From NCBI RefSeq assembly GCF_022201045.2, contig NC_068562.1:2046001-2110000 (forward strand): a stretch of DNA of 64,000 bases. The letters run 5' to 3'. Shown one piece after another: positions 45,767-59,282 of this stretch (its first letter is position 1; each line of letters opens with the position of its first letter). The translations under genes and the position numbers were made by a program. The notes under the pieces are model-generated. The model saw nothing but the letters and a program-made list of their open reading frames with translations. It did not search any database and was not told the DNA's origin. The stretch is from Citrus sinensis. Lineage: Eukaryota; Streptophyta; Magnoliopsida; Sapindales; Rutaceae.

Positions 45767-47917
45767 CCTGGAATCGTGGGACCGTAATGTTCGCCACTTT
45801 GTGTCAGTAGCTAGCTAAGCTTAGCTTCTTGCAGACCTCAAATACACCATCATTCGTAATCAATACACGTTATATTATTATAAAGTTGACGTATGATAAT
45901 CCAACGAATACAAGCGAGGATGAGCCGGTGAGGGATACGATCACATGCACGGTGTACCTGTGCCTCAAGATTTAATTAAATTCAACTCGGTGATGATGAT
46001 TTACAGCAACAGACACACCGTCGCGGTGTGATGAGTTATGATTGATTGATTTGATCGCGTTGTAGGGTCGATCCCAATTGATAAAACAAGTCACCGAAGC
46101 TATTATTATCACTCTTGTGGACAGACAATACCACAGCTAGGTTTATTCCTTTCTGTAGTTTTGAATTTTGAAAGAAATTAACAATCATTCGACAAAACAA
46201 ATTGAAAAAATGAAGATAAAAATGCGCATGATTGAAATTGAATGAATCCTGCATCTGTGATCTGCCTGTATTATTATTATTATTATTAATTATGATTATT
46301 CGTGCAGTTTGGTTGGCATAGAAATGGATAATGGGAAGCACGTATTTGGTGGGTTTAGAAAATTAGAAGCAGACCAAAATGATATATGTTGAATAATAAT
46401 ATTAAATAACAATTTGAGTAGTGTACAAGTATCTGAATTATATATATATATATATGTGCACACACCAAGTCCAAGTTGAAATAATGTAACGTGATGTTTT
46501 ATTTTCCTAAACACAGTGTCGAAAGAATTGGTCAGTAAAACTGTGAAAGGAGCAAAATAGTACAAAAAATTGGGCCCCTACATCCCAGTTGATGAGTGGG
46601 AGAGCATATTCTTCTCATCCATAAGTTGCCCATTTCATAATAATAATAATACAATACAGATGGCTCAACAGCACCAACCAAAACTTCACCACCAGTCACG
46701 GTGAAATGTAAGATGCCTGGGCTGATTCTTATTTTAATTTTAATTTTTATAATTACTGATCGAATAACATTATTTTGTTTAATTATTTGTTTTGAATAAA
46801 CTAGAGAATGACATTTAAAATATCAAATATCAAATTTAATGATTTGTTGAGAGTGGTAAGAGTATCTTCGCATAAAAAACTAAAAGTTAGTTGGCTAGTT
46901 AGTTATAATAGAAAAAAATTGAGGGGCCAATTTGAAATATCCGAGCTAGTTATATAAATTTCCCATAGATTTTCACGTACCGTTAGTTTTAAGAATTCAA
47001 CTTTTGACATGATTATGAATTCCAAAAATTGATTAAGAAGAAAGAAAGAAACATTAGCAATGATGCTGAATCAATCATTCATTTTATTTAAATTATGACT
47101 GGTAATGTTTGGGGTTGACGACGCCTCACCAACTGTCAGGCAATTATCGTTTCCAAAAGTTTTCCAGATTCAGCCTGAAATTTTTTTTTTAAAAAAGGAA
47201 AATGAAATAAATAACCCAGATAGTCATAGGAAACGAACAGAAAATTCTAAATAACAAGAGTCATAGGAATACATAAAATGCAATCTACCAAAATGGACCA
47301 TGCAACAAACATTTTTTATTATTCTCAAAAAAACAAACATTTTTTATTATTATTATTTTCTCAAAAGATGGTCTGATTCTGAATTCTTTCTTGCGTGTTT
47401 TTTCTTTCCGCCAACAATAATTATCCCATGTCGATATCCACTTTGAATATAGAGTGGCAGTGCTACCAGTTCTGGGTTTCCATTGCCAGACCCAACCAAT
47501 ATGTGAAACATATTCAAATAAGATGCATCCAGAATAGTGCAACTGCAACATATATCATGCACCGCCGCCTGCCTGAATCCACATTCTTTATTTCTGGTAA
47601 AAAAAAAAATGACACGTAATCGTGCCCTAAAAGTACAATTCCTGGATGATCAAAAACATCCAAACATGTTTTTCGTTTTGGAAGTTTTCATAGAAAAGCA
47701 TTTAAAAAAAAAAAATCTCTTTAAAACCAAAGTGGATGAGCACAGCTATATGCCTGAAACCTGCACCATGATTTGACCTTAGCATTTTGCGCGGTCTCCA
47801 AAAATTATTGAAATTGAAAAGCACCCATTTCCTACTAATCCCGCAAATAAACAATATATCTGGTACTCCGGTGATATTGAATCTCAAGAGGAGAAGCCTA
47901 TCCTGGATTAATCACAC

Positions 47918-50800
47918 TCAAGCTGTTTTTGGCACTTTATCTTGCATCACGTTATCAGGAAGTATGAGCTCAGCAGGGGTTTCGCGAACAACACCAAGCA
48001 TTGAATCATACTCCTCATCACGACGAGCAAATTTCTTGCGAAGCAGCTTCTCAAACTCAATTTCGTCAAAGCTCTTCGCATTTTCAGCTGCGTGAACCCG
48101 TGCCAAATTGGAATAATTTATGGCTGACTGGGAAATAAAGGCCATCTCTTCTTCTGTGAGCTTTCTGAGGAACCTAGCTGGATTACCTCCCCAAACCTGT
48201 AATCAGAATAATAAATGGATTTTAAGATCTTTAATTCAGGAGACATCAGGAAATAAATAAAGCAAAGTTCAGTAAGGAGTTAATTGTGGCCAAACCCTGC
48301 TACAGTCATCCAGCTAGGTTGAAGCTACTATCTCAACTTGAATGTTTAGATTATTACATGATAGTGGAAACCAATAAAATTAAAGAGGCACTGCTTAAGC
48401 AGATTGGGAAGTTTCTGTCATCAGAGTTATAACTAAATTGAAATCTATCATCAAGTCTGGCCAATGACTAAACTAGACTAAAGGAAAATAACTGTCTATG
48501 ATCTATAGGGCTCAACAATCATAGATCTGGACACGACACCACTTTCCATCACAATTTTTCATCAACAATGACCGGGAGATAGAAGGTGAGAGTAGAGATG
48601 ACTACTACCTCCAGTTTCGCCCAGCCCATATCTGGCCCCAAAAAATTCATGAGGCGCATGACATTCGTTCCTTAAGACCACAAGCCAGCAATATGGTCAA
48701 TGAAAAAGCACAATCGGAAAAGGGAGAGGACAAGAAAGGGGGAACAAGACACCAGGATATACATCCCCCACCACTGAAGTGATAATTTTGAGATTCACTA
48801 CTTGCCCAAAAGTGATCAAATAGCCTAAGGTTAATGGAGCTGCTGCTGCACAGCTGCAGTATATTCTAAATAATTCTTATACAAAATATCTTCAAACCTT
48901 TAAATACCATTAATAAAAATACAAAAAGCTATATAGATATTGATCACCCACAGACCTCCCCACATGGAATCTTTGTGTTCTGCCTTACAAGAGCTCCAGC
49001 AGCAACCATAGCATGTTTCTCAACATAAACACCATCCAGCAAAGTAGCACCCATACCAACAAAAGCCTCATCCTCAACAGTACATCCATGCAAGACAGCA
49101 CTGTGACCTGTCCATTTAAATGATAATCATAATTCAAGACATTTAAATAAAATCCAACCCCAGTATCACTTTTCCGTTTCAAAGATCGCTGTACATCACC
49201 CACCAACAGTAACATTATCTCCAATGATAGTAGGTAAAACCTTCCCAGCTAAATTTGATTTTGCCACATGAACAAGGGAATTGTCTTGTATATTGGTTCC
49301 TGATCCAATGCTGATGCTGTTAACATCACCTGCAGACAGGAAGCCCTAATCAAACAAAAACTACCAACATCTACTAGGTGGCAGTGGTCACACGCTCGCA
49401 CAGAGAAAAAGAGATAACTAACAGCTCAGCAGTAACAAACTCTAGAGAAAATCAAATACTAACTGACATAATAAATAAATAATTGAGTTCACTTACACCA
49501 TTATGCTCATATTTTACAGTATGGTCGTAAAGAACACTAGACTATCAACATTTTACTGAAATAATTAAAGTAGTTCAGAAATCAGTGTCTTGTAGACCAA
49601 TTATTGAGATCTCAAAAGGAGAGGTAAAATGGAATTTCAGAATTACAAACATACTGGGGGGCAAAATATTTCATCTTACCTCTCAAAACACATCCATACC
49701 AAATGGAAGAACCTCGGCCCACCTGAACATCACCAATGATAGATGCACTAGGAGCCAAAAATACATCCTTGTTAACAACAGGAGCTTTGTCAAAAATGTT
49801 CATGAGTGTTCGATGCCTGGAGACTTTATAACCAAGATTAAGATCAGTTGAAAGAATGATATATCATAAAATAAATCCAGAGTGTCAGGAGAATTCTCCA
49901 ACAGTAAGACAAATATGCAAGACTTCCAATAAAGAATGAAGAATGTTTTGCTTGGATAAGCATAAGAAGATTTATGGCATTAATATGGTGCATAAACAAA
50001 ACAGTTATGCCAGCTTGTAAGACCAAAAGAGTGAAAATGAAACATTGTGCAGAGAGAGAATCTGGGACAAAGGGAAGGTAGTTTTTAAGGAAAAATTTAG
50101 ACACAGAAGCAAACAAGAGCATACCACTACTCTAAACAGTACACAGCATCATTAATAGAGACTAAACAGAGCAAGAGATTCAGTACTGCATAATTCGACC
50201 ATCCTACATTGGCATAAACATCTGTTGGTCATAAAATTATGTGAAAAGCAGAGTTACATTAGACCCCTAACGTAAGTCATTTCACTAAAATCTCAATCAC
50301 TTCCGATTATAAAACCATCCTAATAGCTATGCAGGAGCATATGTTTCTAAGCTACATTGAACGTTGAACATATAATTTGATGAAAGTGCTTCTGAGCTAC
50401 CAAAGATACCCAACTATCTGTAAAGGAAAATGGTCATTCATACCCAATCTAAAGCCACAACAGCAACAACGAAATAAAAAATACAATCACATTACTCATG
50501 CCCCAAACAGAACCTGGAATTAGCTGGTTAACATTAAGAATTGAAAATCAGACAAATGTTTATTTAATTGATCAAGTTAGAACATTCAAGACTGAAGACT
50601 AGAGGTCATCGAATTATTATTAGAAAAAAAAAGAGCGAAAAATGATCAAAATATAAATATTTTAAAAGGATAATTAGAGACGTACGCTGTTCTTGGAAGT
50701 AGTAGTTGCCTTGGAGGCGGCAACCGAGACGATCAAGGGCTTGACCGGTTTCACGGATCCAGAATCCAACGCTGTATATTGCTTTCCCCAGCGTTCCCAT
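47918..50800 (-). CDS. GAMMACA3: Gamma carbonic anhydrase, mitochondrial (complex I domain subunit)
   Basis: Exons (minus) 50686-50800, 49680-49823, 49204-49329, 48956-49107 and 47918-48196 join in frame to 271 residues. Plant gamma-CAs form a trimeric left-handed beta-helix on the matrix arm of complex I. Hexapeptide repeats run from about residue 60 to 190. The three zinc-ligand histidines are at H107 (LVHVAK), H130 and H135 (GHSAVLHGC), so this is a true gamma-CA rather than a histidine-lacking CAL subunit. The N-terminus MGTLGKAIYSVGFWIRETGQ is the conserved family start, and the ATG at 50800 fits it; the frame is open upstream but without an ATG. The C-terminus (LILPDNVMQDKVPKTA) resembles gamma-CA3. 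Paralogue choice is helped by its order relative to the PPR gene; gamma-CA1 or 2 remain possible. Confidence 0.93.
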
Positions 50801-51596
50801 CGCTGTCAGCTCAGAATCAAATTCAAAGATCTTCGATTTAACAGAAGAAATGAAAGGGCCGAGCGAAGCGTGCAACTCTTTCTATTTGCAATTTGCAGTC
50901 AGTCAGTCACAGTTGTGTTTGGTCGGTAGCGACTTGTTCTCTACAGCTACATTACTTTTCCTACATTTCTTCAAGTTCGCTAATCAGATTTCTGACACGT
51001 GTTGCCGATTTGAACACTTAAGCAATGTTTTCCCCTTTCAGTTTATTCTATAAGAAAACTTAATTTTGATTTTTAATTTATTCTCAGAAAGAAATTTTAT
51101 ATTTAATATTATAGCAGCTACTGAAACTGGAAATATTATTTTTATTGAATAATGATAGAACCGCAACTAGTTCATTTAAATAAGTGTATACAAATTACCA
51201 TGACGTGAAAAGATTAATTTTATAAAACCATCATAAACCCGCATAATTAAAATAAAATGTTATCACTTTTCAGACAATTTTTTTAGTCTACATTAGTTTA
51301 TACACATTAACTTGTACAAAATTGTTTGTGGCTCTATTGTTATTGTTATTGTTATTTTTATAATTTTATTACAAGAAGCAGACGACTTGAAAGAGTGCAA
51401 CATAGGTGCTGTCCACGCCGAGATACCTAATAACAAGTTCATAAAGTAGGGAGTCTTTTTACACACATTGTGAAGTGACATTGTGGCCAACAGTCTAGCC
51501 TTGTTAATATATTACATAAACAGTCACAGACATTCACCACCATTGTCGTAGCTAACAGAAATTCTAAACAAGTCACTGCCTTTTTGTTGCTGAAGT
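50801..51596. other. Gamma-CA promoter and pyrophosphatase 3' region
   Basis: The leader of the anhydrase gene is expected in the first about 150 bp. The rest is AT-rich, with an AATAAC-type repeat near 51335-51352. No gene seen. Confidence 0.5.
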
Positions 51597-54272
51597 TTAC
51601 TGCCTCAGGCTTTCAACAATGTAGGATGCATACAGATCCCTGCAACAGAAAACCCCCCACATAAGAGAGACGACTTGAAAAGAAGCATTGATAATGGGCT
51701 AAACAGAACAATTGAAACCAATCAAGTTCAGTTGTTTACGGGACTCAGAAAGCTTACATTGAATACTTGATTGCTTCAATGGCAGCCTCAGCTGGTAGGA
51801 AGTCCTCCACGTCAACTTTCTTATTCTCGTTCTTCTTGTCTTTTTATTCATGATGAATGAAGGATATTACAAATGTATGGAGTATATATTTTAGATCGGA
51901 CGAGCAGATGTACATGCTTTCAATCATGTTATCAGTTGATGCTAAAGCAATGCAACTCTATGTTATCAGTCGATGCTACTGCAATGCAACTCTTAAGTTA
52001 TCAGTTGATGCTAATGCAATGCAACTTATGCATATTGGGAGTGGTGCTGACCGCTGAGTGCTGACTCAAGTAATCAATGAGACTATATGAGAGAATGATA
52101 AATACAAATGAGTGGATACAGTCCTCAAAGAAGCGGCGTATTTCAGCCAGACGATGTGGCGGAAGCTCCTTGATATCCTTGTAATGGCGAAACTCGGGGT
52201 CATCAGCACATACAGCTATAATCTTGTCATCCTTTTCACCCTGCAACAAGTTTCTTCCTAATCAGATGCATAAATCTAGGGTCTTCAATTTATAATCCAT
52301 ATCTTTCTTCTTTTAATTAATACCACATTTTTGTTTACTTCAACTTGAACCAAGTGAAACAAAGCATTCTAATACAAGTTTCTCGCTAAACCGACTTAAA
52401 ATGAATGATCCCAAGGCAGAGCACCAGTATCAAATGCAGCATGAGAACTTGTTTTTTATTACACATCCTTGGATACCAAATTCTTTTGTTAACCCGACTG
52501 TTCATCAATGATGTTTCGATGTTTCAACTCAAAACCACTAAAGAGATTGAAAAGTTAGAATGGAAATGAAAACAGTTACCTGATCAATCATGGGCATTAA
52601 TCCAATAGCACGAAAACGAAGGAATGAACCAGGAAGAACAGGCTCCTATGCAAGAGAACATTCAAAAATTTAAATTTGAAAATCTTTTGTTATCTTCATC
52701 CTAACTCACTGAAAAGTAAAATAGATGCTACCTGCATGAGTACCAGAACATCCATTGGGTCACTATCCTCGCAAATAGTGCGCGGGATGAAGCCATAGTT
52801 GTGTGGATAGACCACAGATGAGTAGAGAACACGATCTACCTATTATTAAGAACTCCCAACTATTTGTTACTTCATGCAAAAAGATTCATATGGTAACATA
52901 ATAAAACCAGTAAATTAGTAAATAAAACCAGCAAATTAGTAATCCATGAAAAAAGGAACTATATGAAGTGTGATATATATCATGGGAATCATAGTATAAA
53001 CTTCCATAGCAATTATGTAACTGACAAAATTCAATACACGACAAGCTATCATTTCACTATTTAACTGCGATTTCTATGATCTCAATATGTCCATTCACCA
53101 ATATATTATTTGCAAAAATAAAGGTTAAAAATGCGTAACCTCGTTAAAGAGATCTACATAGAAAATTTACAACATTGTTTATTAGGAAAAAGTTGTTACA
53201 TGACAGACAAAAACATTTCTTTACACACTTTTGGTGCCCAAAATTTATTGAGCATTTACTAATTTAGAAACAACAGCATCATGATCTTCTGAGGCTTTAA
53301 TTAGAACTGCTGTGCTTATAATTCGTTACAGCTTCTTCACTTAATAAATCTGAATCATAAAACTAAGAAGCTTGTCACTAGAAGGAACGTATTTGAATTT
53401 TCAATAGCAGCATATTAACTATTTTGGAGTTCAAGGCAGGTTTAAGACAGGAAAAAGAAGAGTCTCACTTTGATAAGACCGCTAGCCTTGTCAAGCTCAT
53501 ACTTCACCTTGCCGCCCTTCCCAATTTCCACCACCTGCCGCAGAGATTTACACTATGATATGTGCAAGAATGATTTTTGTTATCTTTAACAGAAGCGACT
53601 TATGAAACACTGAACTTATCAATCAGTATCCGCCATAGGTGACAGTATTGGGGGATATAACTCCCTACATACCCCTGTATTTTTTCCACGAGTGATTCAA
53701 TTTTGTTATTAGCTTTCCCTTCCACATAATCTATACACAATAAGGCTCTCAACTTTCGTTTTTCTCTCCTACATGAAGATCCTTATGTGCAAATATTATG
53801 GACGTTAAATGAAAACCAATGGGATACCATATTTTTGTGGAGGATGACTCTCAGGCCCAAAAAGCGAATTATAATTAGCAACTGGTGCGAAAGAAAATAA
53901 AACTTACACAGTTGCAAACTGCCGGTGCGCCTGGTCCTGCAAAGATCAGAACATAAAGCATGGTCAGTCCACGATCTATGCTGTATTCACCATGAGAAAT
54001 GATTGATAGTTCAAGCAAGACCTTGATACAACTCCGAGCCACGTAAAGGCTAATGCAAAAAAGAAAGTAGCACTAATAGAAAATTGTTTGTGGATACAAA
54101 TTTTATTCTATAAAATACTAATAATAATAATAAAAAATTAACCAATTTCCAAGTCATGCCATGGATGAGCTGCAACTGATCTGTGCGACATTGAAGAAAG
54201 TATCCTTTCGTTAAGAGCCACTGGAGGGCCTCCTGAGTTATTGCTGCCGGCGGTTCCAAGATGGTTACTCAT
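51597..54272 (-). CDS. PPA: Soluble inorganic pyrophosphatase (family I, cytosolic type)
   Basis: Exons (minus) 54143-54272, 53908-53936, 53469-53534, 52732-52839, 52580-52645, 52120-52240, 51758-51839 and 51597-51639 join in frame to 214 residues, the usual plant length. It hydrolyses pyrophosphate to phosphate and so drives biosynthesis forward. The family I signature DSDPMDV is at 100-106, with the neighbouring metal-site segments [11 protein letters not shown] and EKDDKIIAV...D intact. There is no plastid transit peptide, so it belongs with the cytosolic PPA1-5 group; the exact paralogue is not resolved. The second exon is only 29 nt. A 5' UTR intron is likely (54817 to 54292, GTAAGT donor). 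Intron 6 contains a 34-bp minisatellite (51927-52028). Confidence 0.95.
51927..52028 (+). repeat. 34-bp minisatellite, three copies, in pyrophosphatase intron 6
   Basis: Copies start at 51927, 51961 and about 51996. Each reads (T/A)GTTATCAGT(T/C)GATGCTA followed by xxGCAATGCAACT. They differ at only a few bases. The array ends about 90 bp from the splice donor of the minus-strand exon 6 (52120). Confidence 0.88.
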
Positions 54273-55339
54273 TTCGTACAAATCATACAAGCTTAACAGG
54301 GGAAAAAAAGTGAAAAAAAAAATGTTAGACGAAAAAGCCAGGTAAACTCGAATAATATATTTGAGAAAATCCAACCAGAAAGAATGAAAATTAACACAAA
54401 CAAAAACCTTAGTATACACAGTCTTGCAGGATTTTTTTTTTTTCAAAATCATAAAAGCAGCGTAATTAAGCGTAACCATGCACAAGCCCACAAATATATT
54501 TGACAAAGTTTTCCTAACGAATTGTCAAAAAACAATCAGCAAAAATTATAATAGACTGATATTGTCTGACCAAAAGAAACTAAGCACGTAATTAAAATGG
54601 TAATTAAGCAGCAGCAAGTAAAGTAATGCTTTTTTTCTTTTTTTCTTTTTACATGAAAAGAAAATTAAAGGAAAAAAAAAGAAGAAAACAAATCAATCTT
54701 ACAACAAGGCGATGATAAACAAGAGGAAACTGAGGAAAAAAGATTGCAACACAACGTAAGCTTCCAATGACATTCTGAGCTTCATAACTAGGAGTAGAAG
54801 ATGATCGCGAAACTTACATTCACAGTTGGCAATGACAAACGCACTTCCACTTGATATGTATTTAGCAAGCCGCTGCCTTGCCTTTGTTTCGGGGACCGGA
54901 TAGGAGAGGGCCTAAGAGCTTTCTCGCTCTCGCGTGACCCAATATTACACACCGATGGAGAAACACTGTGAAGCTGAGACCTCTATGCTGTTCTGCCCAT
55001 TTGGGGAAATGAAAAGAGAGCAATTGCGAGAAGGCGCTATTCTTTTTCTCTTTCTATCTCTCCTATTTGTTTTATTTGATATTTGCCCGTTGGATTTAAA
55101 TGAACGATATCCGACGGTTCTGTATGTTGATGGTGCGTGAGAACCTGATTGATTTCTTTTTATCCTCTTTATTCTCGTCATTTGTAGTAAAATTACAAGT
55201 GCAACTGCTGTCCTTTCTGAGGACCAATACAATTTTTTTGTTTTTATACTTATTTCAAACCAATTCACTTCTTCAAAACTCTGTACTTTATTTTTTTTAT
55301 TTTTCGATTGCTTAATTTGCAAAAAATATATTTATCTTT

Positions 55340-55503
55340 GGGTCATGGCTATCTTAGAGCTACTTTAAGATAAAGTACGAATTATAAACATACACGCAAA
55401 GTGATAAATAATTAAAAATAATAATAAAAAACTCGTTATAACTTTAATCGTATGGTTATGAAAAAATGATTTGTTTTAAAGTGGCTTTAACATAGTCGAA
55501 CCA
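55340..55503. mobile_element. Short MITE (164 bp) with inverted ends and 8-bp duplication
   Basis: The ends GGGTCATGGCTATCTTAGAGC and, on the other strand, TGGTTCGACTATGTTAAAGC are inverted repeats of about 35 bp. The flanks TTATCTTT (55332-55339) and TTACCTTT (55504-55511) match at 7 of 8, suggesting a hAT-type MITE. Confidence 0.55.
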
Positions 55504-58150
55504 TTACCTTTATCGACAAATATAGGGAATCAGATAAATTGAGTCTCCAATCATTGAGTAAGAACTCTTACAAATGAGCTTTGTTTCACCGCTCAGTCAA
55601 AAACGTCCAAGTAGTAACACCATATAAAATCATTGCTTGTGTTATATTCTATCGAGTGGTCCGCATGAAAAGTAGATTGTTCTCGATCAAATAATCCTTC
55701 AAATATCTTTCAAAGGTGTCACCTAGTGGTTTTTATGTAGGTTTGTTTGGTTGATTATTTGAATTCGAATCTTGAGGAAAGATTGGAAGATAAGATATTA
55801 AAAAATCAATTTGAACTTTACTTACGCCCTTATTTTTTACAAAAGAAGAAATGATACTTCAAATAATAACATAGTAATCATATTATTACAAACACTCACG
55901 GCAAATAAACATATATTAAGTACGTATAAAATGATATGGCATGAAAAGATTAATTAGATAAAAATATTATAGGACATACATAATTATCTATAATTGCTAC
56001 CACTTTATACACAATAGTTATGACTGTATAATTAGTTATTACTTTACTGCCAAAATTTTCTTATAATTACTTTTTTCCACTATATGTTTCAATTTTTACC
56101 ATATCATCCAAACACCAGTCAGCAAACTATTCTCAAAATGTCTAAAAAATTAAACGCAAATTCGACATTGAATGTAAGAATTATTCACTAATTAATGCAT
56201 AGCATGTAATGCACTAATGTCGCTCCTAAAACGAGCCGGCAGATTCGAACCACAGCATCTGAGGTTTCATTATATTCTATCTTGAATTGAATGTATGAGT
56301 GGCTATCATAATTTTCAAAAGAGCATTATGCCATTTGCAAATTGCAATCGACTGGATGATAGTCGGAAAAATTGTGGTTGAATTTGGAGAAATTAAAATT
56401 CTTTTGGATAATTCATGGGTGTTCTTGAAACAACCAGTTATGAAAATTGAGATATATGACGATATCGAAAATTTTACAAACAAATGGTGATCATTTTCTT
56501 GACAATTTGAGAACCACTCTCTAGCTAAACACAATGACATAAGGAATTATCTTTGAGAATATGCCTTTTAAAAAAGCATTCATGATGCAGCGGAAGTTTA
56601 ATGTTCAAAATATTTCGTTGATTCTAGAGAATACCGGAACAAAAGAACAACTAAATTCACGTTGATTCAAAAGAATACCGTGAATTTAGGGGTTAAGACT
56701 CGTTGATTCCATAGAATACCAAGAATTAACTGTTCAAATACTCACAAAGAGATTTGAAAATTGAAATATTATTGAACTCAAAATTCTCTGCTTGTAAAAG
56801 TTACAAAAGACACTTATTTATACTAAGTAAGACTTATCCTAATATGATTAGAAAACCTATTTTAATAAAACTTATGCCTAAATTAGGAATATTACCCAAA
56901 TAAGCAATACCTAAACAATAAGACTCTAAATAGGAAACCAAATTAAACTATAATACAAATTAATTAAAATATTTCTAAATGTTATACATTTAAATATAAT
57001 TAGGATTTCTTCAATTTCTTGCTTTGCATCAATTCATGAGCAAGCAATCATGTTCTGAATTCGTTGTTGATGTTCTTAAAATCTTTTTTTTTAGGACTAT
57101 CACAAGTAGGTCCGCTAATGAATCATGTCTAAGCAGTTTTATGTCGTGTTAAATTACATACATCTGAATTCACTCATTAACTTATTAGGCCGAAAAATAA
57201 AAATCTGGGCTGATACATTTAACTCACTATTTTTGGTATCCTATCTTTTGTTTAAAACAAAAATAGCAATTTATAAAACAAAGCACTTTGAGAATGTTAA
57301 ACCAAACAAAAGAAAATATTAATATGTTTCATGTTTAACACCATCAAATAAGATTAAAAAAAAAAACTGTTTAGTTCTAGGCATCGATATCAATGATTAA
57401 AATCTTAGAAAAAAATAAATTTATAGAAAGAGAATTTTATTACGTAAGGAGATGCAAATGTAAAGTGATGGCTACACATTTTACAATAGATATTTAGGAA
57501 TTTTAGAGTTTGTCATAACTTTACTTAAGTAATCAATTTATTTTTACTTAAAAATTTATAATTTAAGTTATAAAATTTATTAAATTCTTCATATTAAATG
57601 TTAATGGGTAATGGATAAAATGGATTTTTGATCTTAAACATGAATCCGACCTATTATGAAATGAATTTTAATAGGTTAACCCATCATCGACCCAATTTAT
57701 TGAAAGTCGATTCAACAATTATTTTCATCGTGTTGATTGATATCGTGTTAACGAGTCATATGCAAACTTTTTCCTAGCACAATTATAAGAATAGTCTTTA
57801 AAGTGTAAAAAAGTAACGAGTTTTTGTTAAAGTTAATTCACTTTCACATGATATAATTTATTCCTCTTACCTTTAGCATATATTTCAATAACTTTAGATT
57901 GACTGATGATTTGAGTCCACTAGACAAGTGCTTTTTGAAGGACGAACATTACTACTATTCACCACTAGCATAATGAATCCATATATAATTGAGCTCAAAT
58001 AAAATGAGAAGAGGAGAAGTGGAATAATTTGCCCAAGTTTCTTTTGTCATCGTTTGAACCTTTGGGACCTTACTTTATTTTTAAGGCATACACGTGGGAT
58101 TCTGTGCCCTCGTTTCAGACCCTTCCTTTGCCTTAAGTAAATGGCTAATG

Positions 58151-58257
58151 CTAAGTTACATGCATGTACCTTACACCTCTCTCACATGAATAGTGAATGA
58201 TGTGGGTTCACTCACTATTCATGTGAGAGGGTTGTAAGGTACATGAATGTAACTTAG
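58151..58257. repeat. Compact near-perfect hairpin of about 107 bp
   Basis: The left arm CTAAGTTACATGCATGTACC... (from 58151) and the right arm ...GGTACATGAATGTAACTTAG (to 58257) pair along about 46-48 bases with few mismatches; the loop is about 10 bases. It may be a small foldback MITE or could be transcribed into a precursor-like hairpin RNA. Confidence 0.75.
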
Positions 58258-58606
58258 AGAGATCCTAAGTAAAGAGATATAAAGTAAAGAGACCCAGAGT
58301 GGATGTCCTTTTGTCCAGCACGGCGCATAAATACACTGTATCAATGGCACTTGAAAAATATATACAATTTTTTTTTTTAAATTTTTTTAAAGAAAATAGA
58401 TCAGAGTGCATTCAAATGCAGAGAAGAAGGGTTGATGCCTTATGGCGCCATTTGGAATTATAACATCTTTATATCTACCATAAATTTCAGATTATTTTTA
58501 ATATTCAAATTACTCCTCTTAATTTTGAAAGTCTCAAATTACATCTATGTTTATTTAAAAAAATAAGAGAAAGTTAAAAAAATAGGGGTGAGTTTATGAT
58601 TTTTTT

Positions 58607-58638
58607 ATTACTACTACTACTACTACTACTACTACTAT
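58607..58638 (+). repeat. (TAC)n microsatellite
   Basis: About ten ACT/TAC trinucleotide units in AT-rich intergenic DNA. Confidence 0.85.
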
Positions 58639-59282
58639 TTTACTTCTTAACTAAAAAAAGAGAATAAATTGAGATTTTTAAAATGCAAATGGATAATTTG
58701 AAAATAGTCAATTCACGAGATTAATCCAAAATTAATCCTTGTATATAGAATAAGCTTCACCAAGTAATAAACGAGTGAGGTTATTTGCACTTTAAAAATT
58801 ATTTTTTGCACTTCAGAGCTAAATTTTTTTAAAAAAATTAAGTTTTACTTTCTATCCCTTTAAAATATCAAAAAAATACCTTACTTAAACTAGTTAAATT
58901 AATTTACTCAAAACACCAATCAAAGTATCTTGCATGTCCAAAATGAATTAATAATAATTTAGTATATAAAACAATGGAATCAAATTCTATTCTAAAAAAA
59001 TTTTTTAACATAAGTTTTAATTATTAGTTTTTGTCTATTAAAGAATATGTTCATCATTGATTTTTACACCCAAATTTTTACCTCACAATTTACGTTTGGC
59101 CCAAAAAAAGAAAAAAAAAAGGGAAGAAGAACAAGCAGATGGAGTAAACTTTCAGACCATTTCACACTTTAAAATTTCATACTGGAAAAATACCTATTAA
59201 TTTTATGAAATGACAGTTACAGTTAACATGCCTCATTGCGTATAGCAATGTGGCATAATTTGCTGTGTCCCATTTACAAGAC

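Larger units (their letters stand above)
42192..47917. other. Long gene-free region between the auxilin-like and gamma carbonic anhydrase genes
   Basis: The first about 150 bp are the leader and promoter of the auxilin-like gene, with a (CT)n patch near 42296-42311. The MULE-type hairpin element 42959-43497 and a (GT)n microsatellite are listed separately. Frames in 43.5-47.9 kb have no recognisable domains. The 3' UTR of the anhydrase lies just below 47918. Confidence 0.5.
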
